Source: Odontesthes bonariensis
Taxonomy: Eukaryota; Chordata; Actinopteri; Atheriniformes; Atherinopsidae
Reading direction: 5' to 3'
Assembly: GCF_027942865.1 (NCBI RefSeq)
Contig: NC_134508.1
Coordinates: 36,577,466 to 36,641,465, forward strand
DNA: 64,000 bases
Position 1 is the stretch's first letter. Every line of letters starts with the position of its first letter. Below are positions 48,735 through 60,700 of the stretch, piece by piece. The translations under genes were made by a program, and so were the position numbers. The notes beneath the pieces are model-generated. The model did not search any database. It saw only the letters and a list, made by a program, of their open reading frames with translations, and was not told where the DNA came from.

Positions 48735-51700
48735 GACCTCCAGAGTGCGTTTCAACAGTAAGAACTGATCAACACCTCAGTCATGTTGTTTGTCTTTATA
48801 AGAGGTAGTAGTTCAACACAGAGCCGTAGCGGATATCTGCTTCAATGAATCAAACCTCTGTGGGTTAATAAGCATCAGAAAACTGGTTTGAAGATGAATG
48901 GGAACTTCATCTGTGCGATTAAAATCAAGTATCAGAATCACACACTTACCAATCTCAGGTCTATAATGTCCTGCAACATGAACCGTATTCTAGATGACGT
49001 CTTCCTCTCCTTGACGATTTTTTCCATTTGATTGAAATATTGATCCATGCGAGGCTGGAAACAGTGACAACAGACAGAGGGTTAAATTCAGACAAACAGC
49101 GGGTTTCACCCTACTTCATGCCGACGCCTGATCACTGTTCAGGTTACTACTCAGGCAATCTGAACTATTTGATAAATAGCCTAAAAGGAATCAATAGGAT
49201 TTAATGTAACAGACGGTTCAGAAAATGACATTGAACAGGATGAAAACACAAAATTCAGGACCACGTTCCTTTAGAGCACTCTCCCGTTTTTTCTTTAGCA
49301 GGTTGACTGGTAAACGATAAAGATTGAAGCCCACGTCACGGGGCAGCAGATGGAGCAAAGAGAAGGCATTTGGGTCGACCCAATCATCTGAGGAGTCTGG
49401 TTGTGCCCAGCTGAGAGTCGCCGATGTCGACAGCCAGACAGAAAAAAGCTGAGCATCATACTGCGAGGACACCGCAGGGATATCCCCGTTTCCTCATGAC
49501 CTACATAAACCACCACCTCTGCCTGTGGAACTGAATGCAGGTCAGTTGGTGTGGGACCAAAGCCCTCCAGAACCAACCCTTTCGTGTCCCGAAAATTGTG
49601 TTTCTGTAGATCAGAGAAACCAACCTGTAACCTGCCAAATAGTTTGTCCATGTTCACCTTAGCATAGACGTACTGATAAAGGCTCTTGTGGCAGAGTTTT
49701 TTTTTAAACATTTGGACATGAATAATGGGCGCAGGTGCGCTCCTTCGAGCAGTCATGTGACACGTCATGACATCACGGCGAAAATGGGTGTTGAAACGAG
49801 TCAGCTGTTCGATAGGAAACAACAACCAATACGGCAATGTGTAGTTCGGTTCCCGAGGGTCGTTTTTGGTGGACAAAAAGACAATTTGAGAGGTAGGTGC
49901 GCTGTTTTTGAAATCTCAAAATGTATAATGTCTGTGCTAGCTAATGGTATGGTTAGCCCCTGGGTTGAATTGTATTGCTACTGACACCACGGCCAATTCG
50001 GTCAAAAGTATTTTGATACACGTTAAGAGCCTCAGGAAAGGTTAAACGCTTGCCCGATAGAGCCCGCTTTCATGGCAATCAGCGCAATTGGACAACTTTG
50101 CGCAGCGGGCATGAAAATTTCTCGCGGTTTTCCCTTTGGCAAACTTCCCTGGGTCTCCAACAGATGGGATATGTTTGTTAAATGGCCGGAATTCTCCTTT
50201 AACTGCAACCAGAAATAAGGTTTAATCCTGAGTCAGTGCAGCTGGACACAACCGGCCTTAATGACTGTTAGCGTTGGCATGTTCAAACTAATATAAATGA
50301 AAAATTACTGCAAGTTACGGTCACGTCTGCAAGAGTTCATATTTGTGGAAATACACTTCAGTTAAAAATAATTTTCCATCAGCGGATAGTTGGCCAAGTA
50401 TACAGATTATAAACGGAGGGCTACAGTAAACCTAGCTCTGCTCAGAGATAAACAAAACACATGACTATCGCCAACTCTTTAGGCTTCACATCTCGCCCAG
50501 AAAATAGCCCACACATACAATGTGTCAATGTTTGGTTTTTACACCTTTTTTTCAGTACAAATTGTGCGAACAAGACACAACAGTTAGTGTGAGCTTTAGA
50601 GATTCTGGTGCTCTGTTCCTTTTAGACGGCGCTCGGCTAAAAACCTCTGAAGTGTCGCTTTGTATTTTCTGAGTGGTATCAATTTCCTCATTTAACTCTC
50701 CACAAAAATGCCAAGTCAGTCCATTTCTCTAAGCATGGAGCAAACACGGCTTGTATTAAGCGCTCCTCCTTCCTCCTTCCTCGCCGGCTCACCTTGGCTT
50801 TCTCAAAGTCGAGGTCTTTGCCGATGGTGGTGAGCAGCCTGCACAGGCATTCCAAAGACTCTTGGTCGTGATTCTTCAGCAGCTTGACCACGCAGTCGTG
50901 CATGATGGCCTCCGTCAACATCTTGAGCTTAAAGAGCTCGCCGATGAACTTGATGTTGCCGATGGAACGCCGTCGGGCCTTGTCCTTGGCTTCCTCCAGC
51001 TCCTCCTGAAGCCGCTCACGCTCAGTCGACTGAAGACAAAGAGCAAATATTGAGGAAGTACAAAGAAAAAGAAACACCTGCCAAAGATCTTTATTCTTTT
51101 TGTGTGATAAAAAAAAAAATACAGCGGCACGAAATATAATTAATTCAGAGACTACGAACCGATGCAGCCGAGTCCAGCTCTTTCTGCTTCCTCTCAAACA
51201 CCACATCGTCCACTTTGTCTTTCTCAAACTCCTTCTGGCAGCGATTTAGCAGCAGCTTGCGAAAGTTCACTGTGCTGTTGGGTTTGTCTGTCATTTGCAC
51301 TTTGAGCTGGATAGGAACAGGACACGTAAAAGAGTGGAAATTAGAAGATGTAAGCATCGGGTCATATGCAGACTTTTCTGTAATCCTCCGTCTCTTCGAT
51401 TATTTCATTCAGTCAACACATTTTTTCTTGTAAGTGATGGAGGATGAAACGTAACCTTAACTCAATTCAAAAATTTAAACCAACAAATACACAAGCCTAC
51501 GTCTGTCCTAAAAACTTCCCACTTCATCCATTTAGATCAGCACAGCGACTGGCTTACCGTGGCGAGGCAGCGGCACATGTTTCCATAAGCCACAGAGAAG
51601 CTGGGCTCATCGATGGCCTTCTCAAAGACCAGGTCGATGACCCCTTTGAGCCTTTCCTCTGTGTCGATGGTCAGATCTGTCACCTGCTTCATCAGCTGGT

Positions 51701-54700
51701 TGAACTTCTGAGGCGTCAGCTTGTTCAGGATGCTTCGTACCTTCCTGAAGAGGTCCTGTGGGGAATCAATCAGAACAGGTACTCAATCACTGTATCCATC
51801 AGTCAGTCACGCTCTTAGGAGACTTTTCTGGATCAATCCGAACATTCAAGAAGCCTTTTTTATTTTGTTGGTCTTTGCTGCATGTGTGGATTTTTCTCCC
51901 TACCTGTGTTTGCTGCGTCTCTGGCTCCTCAGCGGGGCTTTCCCTCTTCAAGCCGGGTTTCCAGGCGTTCTCAGACTTTTTCAGCTGAATTTCATCGTTA
52001 ACCGACACGTTCATGATGATCTTCCTGGGCGGTGGGCGCCGTGCCCCAATGTTCATGAGCTGTGAAACAGTTAAAGAAAAAAAAACAAAGAAAAAAACAA
52101 ACAATATAAAGGGTCAGTTGTTTCCTCGTGGACAGTAAGCTGCGACACGTAAGAAAATAATGAAACTTTAATATCAGGCGCAGCAGGAAGCTGAATTTTT
52201 CTTGTTGTTCCAGTTGCTATAGCAACAAGACAGAAGGTTTGGCTAAAAAAAAAAGATTAAATCAGCTTTTCCCAATAGGACGAATATGAGAGTGGATACA
52301 CTGCACACGGCAGAACAAAGGTTAATTCTAACAAAACCTAAATAAATATTACATTGGAGTAAAAACAAGCGAATGTGTGTGTGCGCGTGAGTTTATGAAT
52401 GAGTGTGTCAGGTTGTTTAGAGTGCGAGTCCATGTGTTACTAACTGCAGCGCCTCGTCCTCCGGTCATCTGCCTCCCAAAATCTGCAAAAGCAGGTGTGA
52501 AATCAGGTCCTCTGGAAATCACCCTGGAATCCACCGCTCGAGATGGCAACTTGTTTTGGTTCATCTGTGTGACACAAAGCATACGCACACTCAGAGGATG
52601 AGCTGAACAGCAGGGGGAGCAGTGATCCCCTTCTAACACTGGCAACAGGGCCAAAGGAGTCGGCATAATGTGTGCAAGAGTGTGTGTGTGTGTGTGTGTG
52701 TGAGAGAGAATCTCTAAGCCAGTGGTCCTCTAAAGGTGACCCGCTGTAAATGACAGGCACACTACATTATCGGCTTTTGGTTTATGCATTTCTAATGAAC
52801 TGGTAGTAAATTATGCCGATTGTTCTGAGGCGTCGCTTGGAGAGAAAAGTCAGAAACAGATGTGGAGGGGAAGAACAGAAGAAAGGAACGCAGGACAGAG
52901 ACGGATAGTTGTGGGGGAGGAGGGGAGAACAAATCCAGCTCTTTGTCGTTCAGCTGTCCTTGACTTCCTCTCGACTCTTTCCCAGAGAGACTTCACTTTC
53001 TCCCACAGAGAAAACGAGACTTCAGGACTGTACCAATCAACCGTTCACTGAGCTGGTTGTTCGTTTTGAAGAGGTGGGGGAGGGGCACAAACCTACTAAG
53101 ACTGCCAAGGGTGACATAATAGCAATGTGATTTTAATCAAAACAGCATTTCAGCAGGCTATAAGCTCCACCCTACATATGTGTGGATCTGAGGAACAAAT
53201 CGAACTGCTGAAGCTCTGATCCGGCTAATAAAACAAAGTTAAATGATGTCCACTGTTAAATGTGGTTTCCTTTAGCCAATTATTAAAGTCAAAGCTGCAA
53301 CATAGTTACTTTTATCATTCAATATTCCAAACTTTATTAAAGATTCATCTTCAGAAATGATTATTCGTAGTACCTATCACAATACCCCAGAGTATCAAGT
53401 AGAGTTTTCCAATTTCTCCTTTGGTCAACAAACACTAAATCAATTTAGGTTTTAAGTACCAACGGGCATATTTAAGAAGATGAAACCACGGGGAGTAACA
53501 TTTGTGCTTAACAGCAGCCAAAATGTAAAAAATGTGCAGCTGAAAGGATCCGTCCATCAGGAAGAAATCAGACTGCAACAATTCTAACAAAAAAATGTTT
53601 TCAAGTCATTTTGGAGAAATTGGCTCGTTTAAATGCTCAGAAAACACAACATGCTGTAACGCTCCTGACTTACAGATAAAAACATTTCGTTGATAAGGAA
53701 AAATCTTGTCTTAGGAAGATTCACTGGTAATGAAAATATGTGTTAGCTGCCACCCTGTACAACGGATCAAGGGAATCCATTCGTCTATGTCCATTTCAGT
53801 GGCCACTCAAGGCAGCTACTTAAGGAAACAGCCATTGATCATTTATTAACATGTTCTTTTACTGTCAGAGCTTTCAAATATGTATGATCTTCTTGTCTAA
53901 AGGTCCATGAATACTGCAGCCTGTCTGTAACTTACCTTGTCCAGCACCACATCACTGATGGGCGGGAGCCCTTCAGGTTTCTGGACGCACGCAGACATGA
54001 ACTGGAAGCCCAACAGGAAGTCTCTGTCATACTGACGCTTCCCACTGGACTCAGCCAGATCTGGACCACCAAGCAGGATTGGAGAAAAGAAAAGCCAATT
54101 AGAAAAAAGGCTAATTGCGCATAAAATTAAGACAGGACTCAAAACAACTGAAGCTTCAGTGATGAATTTACACACTTTATCTAAAAGGCAAAGACTTTTA
54201 TGTCTAAAATTTGTATCTCACGAGGCTTTAAGTGCAGTTATGTCGAATCAGTTCGGACTTGCGCTGCTTACAAATCATTTTTCCCTAAGACAGAGGTCCT
54301 TCTAACCTTCCATGTCCTGTGGAGCCCCCGTCGAGCTCTCCTTATCTCCGGGGGTAGCTCCACTGTCGCTGCTCTCCGTCTCCGAGGTGTGACCCGCTCC
54401 GTTTCTCATGGGCTCCGACTCCGCTTCACCGTTTTCCTCTGGAGCGGAGGGCTTTCCGTCAGCCTCGGGACTGCTGGCGGGAGCAGGCGCTGAAGCAGCA
54501 GTGGAGGTGAAGACTGACGGGAGGGGCACCGGGCTGCAGCGTGGAGGAGCTGACGGCAGGGCCTGGTCTCTGGCAGGCTGATCCTCCGTCTTGGGCTCGT
54601 CCTGCGTGGAGGTAAGATTGCCTTGTGAGAAACTTTGAGTCCCCTAACAAGCTGATACTTGAGCTGTGTGGCATCAGCATCAGGAATGCAAAGACAAATC

Positions 54701-57700
54701 AAAGAGACTGAATTATAAACTGAATCTATTACATACGAACACAAGGAGAATAGCATGGAAGTGCGATGAGCTTGAAGTAGCAGTGGTAATCACAGCTGGG
54801 ACGGAGTGCAAAGGCCTAAACAAGGTATTATTGTTCTCGCCGCTGTCCTTGCAGTCAGTTAATGATGATTTGAAAAGCCGAGTGAAGCCCAGTCAGGATG
54901 AATTTATTCTTACTCATCCAGCAGGATGATTGCAACATCCGTCAAATTATGGCTGTCACATTATGAATGGGCTTCAACTGTCAACTTCAACATTAATCAG
55001 TGCTAGTTTATTATGTTTGGGTCATGTACAGGGATCGTGTGGCACAAAAGGAGAGTAAATTACATTATGCTGTCCTTCGCCTCTCTTTTGGCCAGTTATG
55101 CAGTCATGCTAAGGTGGAAGGATGCTGCCACACTTGCACTGAGTGGCTCAGGGACATTATTTTCAAAGAATGTCTCAGAGTGTATAAAAGTAAATTAAAG
55201 CTCCTGAAGGTGTGGGGATTTTTCCAAGGATACTTTGTAAAATTCAAATCAATCTAAAGGTTTATTACTGGCACCAAGCGTTTGCTCGAAGGGAATTTGT
55301 TTGGCTTTTCTCTCTTTACGCACCTTGCAATGACTTTATTATGAATTTTATTTGTAAGATTGAGCTGCATTCCTTCAAACTTTTCCTTTTCTGTCTCCTT
55401 GTGTCTGTGCGAGAATACGTGTTGTGTTTCTATCAAAAATAAACTACATTCATTCATTCATTTATTCTTATATATTTTCTTTCTGCTAAGGAACCTCATA
55501 GCAGCATTTACTATTTGACACGCTGAGTCTCAACACAGGCGCTGAATTGAATCCAGTCATAATTTAAGCCAGTAGCCTGTGGCTGACTATGTATATTTTT
55601 ACTTGTGTTAAAAATCTTGAAGCAGACTTATAGAGCTTGTTCAAAAGACACCAAACAAAGCCATTTGTTTGTCGGCTGGTGCTCGGTAAGAACTCTCATA
55701 CAGGAACAGGCCTTGAGCAACACCATAAAGGGGGATAAACAAGAGTGGAACAGAGCTGATTGTACATATAGTGGGCTGGGAGAGCAGGGAAGATGATGGA
55801 TAACTCCTCGCCGTCTCTCTTGAACGATAACACCACCCCTTAGTCATTTATGTCTGCCTTCCTCACCGCACATGTGGAAACATTTTCCACTTGAACTATT
55901 GCCCATATTGTGCTTTTCCTCTTCTCTCTCACTCGCTCTGTCGCACTCCTTTGACAATTTATGTTTTGTTACAAAGCAAAACAACAACCATTTGAAAAAG
56001 GACGATTTCTTGTCTATTGAACAAGCGATGAATAGACAAAAAAAAAAAGACATTTTATGCCAACAGGTGAAGAAACAGAAACACACAATTTGTAAGTGAA
56101 ACAAGCTACTCTGCAGAGCTTAAATGTTTGTGTTTTCTGCCGCCTCCTGAGCCTGAATCAATAACAGAGGGCCTCTTTCCTGACCTCATCCTCCTTTTGA
56201 GGTGCGTCTCCAGCAAACATCCCTTCATTTGGTTTTCTCCAGGTCTTTGGTATAGCAGAAGAAGTCTGATTAACTGCAGGGGAACAGAAATTCAGGTACA
56301 TGCAATCAGCCAAAGTCAGCCAACAAGCAAACCAAAACAGATTTAAAAGCAATATTCATCTTTAAAAATCAGAAATTATAACGAAAAAATGATGTTCTGA
56401 ATGAATGCTGACCCTGACTGTGACTTCTTGGGGATCAACTATGTTAGAAAAGTGTCTGGTGAGAGATTATCTGAATTGTGTGCTGTGTGGATGAGCATAG
56501 ACCATCCTAGAGCATCATTACAGAGCCATTTAATCTCAATATTTAGGTATAATAATCGGCTCATTAAAAAGCTACTTATTGACTTGTCACCAGAAGTCCA
56601 ACAGTTTAATAGTACACTTTTAAAATGTCACATCAAACACATTACCTGTAGTGGGACTCTTCCTGGTAAGTGTTTGCTGCTGGGACTCGGTTTTGCTCTC
56701 AGTAATACCACCCTGGGCCTCTGTCCTTCCTCTGGGGACCAGGTCTTTAGTGTCTAAGGACTTGCCCGGCTCATCGGCCTCTGTTGTGGCCTGCACTAGA
56801 GGCGGAAGGCCAGGAGGGAGCATAACTGGCAAAGCTGGGATAGGGTTTGAGGTCAGGGTGACTGGCACTACAGCCACAGGTGCCAGAGGGGTGAGAGCAG
56901 CAGCAATCGGCACATCTGGCCTCACGTCAGAGGGCAAGGTTTCAGAAGAGGATGCGTCTCTGTAAGCAGGAGCAGAAGCCTGGGGATGGAGCGTAGCTGA
57001 AGGAAGAAGTGAAGGCTCATGAGCAGCGGCGTCAAGCTCCGTCCCAGAGTCAGCGAGGCCGTTCAAGGCCTTGGGAGCCAATGAAGGAGAGGCAGCTAAA
57101 GTTCGTGGGGGTTCTGAAGGAGGCTTCTCTGTGCTGGGCATCTGAGGCGGTGCCGCAGATGTTTTGCTCTCCCCAGTAGAGGAAGAGGGAGAGGGAGAGG
57201 AGGCTGGAGGGGTGGACTCCCTGGCTGGGGGACGCTCACTGCTGTTGGCCACTGTAAGTGGGAGGCTGACGGGGGCGGTCAGCGTGGCAGGGAAGGGAAG
57301 CTCTGGTTCAACAGTGGCAGGGGGCTCAGATACAGGAGCGTTTGCCTCCAGTCTCTCTAAGGAAGCTTCAGGCTGCACAACTCCAGGAGAGGAAGACTTC
57401 TGGACAACCGGCTCCGATTTTAGCACATCATCTGAAAAGAGGGAGAGAGGAACAGACAGTTTCAGAATTCAGCAAATAAAGGTTCAAATAACACTAACAA
57501 AACGTAGTAGTAACAGATGATCTAAACACACTCATCTGTGGCGAAGACAAACACAGTGGTCAACAAACCACAGACAGCTGATTCACTCTTAAAAAAGGTG
57601 TCCAAATGCTTGCTTTTAAAGAGCAGAATGTAGTTTGTTTTTATCAGTTGAACATAAAAATACAGTTAAAATTGCCTTGGTTAGGTTGTTAAAGAGTTGC

Positions 57701-60700
57701 ATTTCTTGTAATCAGCACTCCCGAAAGTATTCAAAGGAAAGAAAGGAGCTGGTGAATCAGACCTGGCCCTGGTTTTGTGTCTGAAGCCCCGGTTGTCAGT
57801 GGCTGCTGGGGCTGCTGGGGCTGCTGGGGCTGGGGCTGTGGTGGCTGCGGTGGCTCTAATGGGTAGCCTCCAGGATGGGCTTGCGGTTGCTGAGGAGGTG
57901 GAGGCTGCGACTGCTGCTGCTCTGGAGTCTGGCTGCTGCTCAGCTGCTGCGATTTGAGGTAGAAAATGTGAGGATAATGAGGGTGCGGCCATAAAAACTA
58001 GCAACACAGAAAAACCAAAGAGAGACACAGAGATGTCGGCAAGCGCGCGCACAGATAAATAAACAAGCCCGAGAGCAGGACCAAGCAGAAATAAGGAGTC
58101 CAACAAGGTATGGTTAGATTAAGAGGACAACAATGAATGACAATATAAGACAAACAAGAAAAGAGAATGAGAATCGATGCAGGAGGAATGGCAGGAGGAG
58201 GATGAAGGCTCAGGACAATGAAGAGTAAAGGACAGACAACAAGGGTGGATACAAAAAAAAAGAAAATGAAAGAGGGCACAAAAAGACAGAGAAAAAGAGG
58301 AAAGACACTGTTAAGATCTACAGAAGGGCAAGGAAGAGGAACAAGTCACAACATCCCTCTTCAGAATCCAGAAAAGCCATCCAGTTTGGACTTTCTTTGT
58401 CTCATTTGTCAAAAGTTATTCTAAGAAGCGCGTCAAACAAATTAAACTTCCTTTTGCAAGAACAGATTGGACAGACTCAGGAGAATTTGGGAACGTGAGT
58501 GGATTCCGTAGAGGGAGCCGGAGTATACAGACAGTACAGGTGCAAAGTATTGTTGAAGCTAGACGGTGAAAACAACCAGCGATAGGAAGAAAGCAGGTGT
58601 GAAATTAAAAAAGCAGTTTACAGCGTTACAGATAGATAGATAGATAGATAGATAGATAAATACTTTATTGATCCCAATTTGGGAAATTGTTTTGTTGCAG
58701 CAGCATACAGTAAAGATATAGAATAGAATAAAATAAATATAAAATGAAATACAATAAATAAATAAAAATAGTGAATAAACATTCGCTATGTACAAATCTA
58801 CAGTATTTTTTGTTTTTTGTTATTGTTTTTTTTTTTAGGAGAGACTTCAAGCCTATTGAGGTTGAAGTTCTCTTCCAGCCAGAGGGGAGGTGTTGTAGAT
58901 GGTGATGGCTGCTGGTAGGAAGGATTTCCTGAATCGGTCCTTGTGACAGCGGAGCTGGATGAGCCTGTTGGAAAAGGAGCTCCGCTGTCCAACCAGCAGC
59001 TGGTGGAGAGGATGGGTGGGGTTATCCATGATGGATAACAGTTTGTTCAGTAAATTGAATAGTACAGCAAATTGAAACGGGAAACGGCCCATATTTAAGT
59101 GGTTTTAAAGAGCTACGGCCCCAACACAAGCTGTGACGACTGTGTGATTGTTAGGTTGGTTTTGGGATCTTAAACTCTCCACCACACCAAACTACTATCG
59201 GATGATCTAGTGACGCATCTGTAAATATAAAGGGAATGCACCTATGTCATCATTTCATCTGGACACTCCTCTTAAGTGGCGAAACATTCAACGTGGCTAC
59301 CACTGCTACTCACTGAACTGGCAGTATAAAAAGTGAATAATATCTCAAATTATTGCAGTTGCTCTTGACAGGGATCCTTGCAGCCTAGTGAAGAATTTAT
59401 GGAGCACCAACGTTAACATCTGGCCAGAAATCCGGTTTCTTCATGTTGATACGCACCTCATTTCTATACTGAGAAACTTCACCAAGCAAAGCCTGAAAGC
59501 ATAAAAGCCTGGATGCCTGGTTGCTCATCAGAGTAGGATTTGTCAGTGAAATTAATGGACAGGGATCCCAGTTGATATGTTGGTTGTATGAAGAGAAGTT
59601 TGTACAAACAGTGATGAAAACTGGAGACAAATTGTGTGTGTTTTCAGCCAACTCCGTCACTTAGATGAGTCATCTGAGCTGAGCAGGTCAAACACAGCCG
59701 GATAGACCAGTGTAAAAACACTGCAGTTACAGGGACAGTAAATTAAAGATGCTTTACACCTTATATAGTCTATGGTTTGCTAAAATATGTATGATAGAGG
59801 GAATGTATGCCATATCAGACATGTGAGTGGACTCAGGTTGGCTCTATGGCCCCGGCTTGTTTGACCATCTGGTAAACGTAGAAAACACATGTAAAATGTT
59901 GAAAAACTGTAGTGCAATCAAGTGCACCAACACATCGATGTGAAAAGCGGTTCATCATCTCCCATTTAAGTTATGGAAAACACCTCTTTTTGGTGTGTAT
60001 TTTGGATGAGGGTTAGATGTTAGCTAGTTAAGACAACATTTGAGGAACAACAGGTTTATTCTGCAAGTGAAATTTGTACATGACTGGATGGTTAAATCAC
60101 ACCTATAACTTGCCTTCATAATCCTGATTACCAGGTTCACAAACCAAATGCTTTGTCAAAGTTATTATCTGAGGTGCGCCATATAGCTCAACTGGTTAAG
60201 CTTGTACGGAAACTAATCTCTCACCGCAGCTGGCCTGGGTTCGAGTCGGGTCCCCACTCTCTCTGCCCCCTTTCCTGAGTGTCTACTTTCAAATAAAGGT
60301 CACTAATATCTGTGGTCAATAGACTCTTTGGAAGGTCACAAAGACCCCAGTTGAGACCAACAGCCTTTAAGATGATATTAATTTGTTCTTCTCCCAATCC
60401 ATACATAAACAGTGACATGAGTGCATCCTCTCTATAATGATTGTAATCCTCAAATCTAACATATAAAGGTGACCACAGGCTAAACAGTGCACATAAGGTG
60501 GGCACTGTTGGTCAATATTTTGTAGCCTGGATTCCAGTTGTGTCTGCAGCAATCAATTCAGCCCTCTTTACTTTATAGAACTTTGTAAAAAAGAAAACCC
60601 AGACTTGCTGAATCTGATGATACAGTTGATTGCACAACAGATCTTCCCCATTTCAGATGTGTTTTCTGTGTTTTTGCACGAGTCAAATAGCCTGTGGTCA

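Larger units (their letters stand above)
47237..54060 (-). other. EIF4G3 eIF4E-binding motif and MIF4G domain exons
   Basis: Exons 53936-54060, 52445-52564, 51904-52059, 51558-51755, 51160-51306, 50793-51029, 48950-49054 and 47237-47375. The first contains YDRDFLL, fitting the eIF4E-binding consensus YxxxxL-phi, followed by [16 protein letters not shown]. Then come [14 protein letters not shown] and the MIF4G HEAT domain ([20 protein letters not shown] through [20 protein letters not shown]), which binds eIF4A. Confidence 0.95.

Noticed and set aside
49688-49984. 98-codon plus-strand open frame in the EIF4G3 intron
   Set aside because: It overlaps the coding-like minus-strand stretch and the promoter-like block; no homology was recognised.
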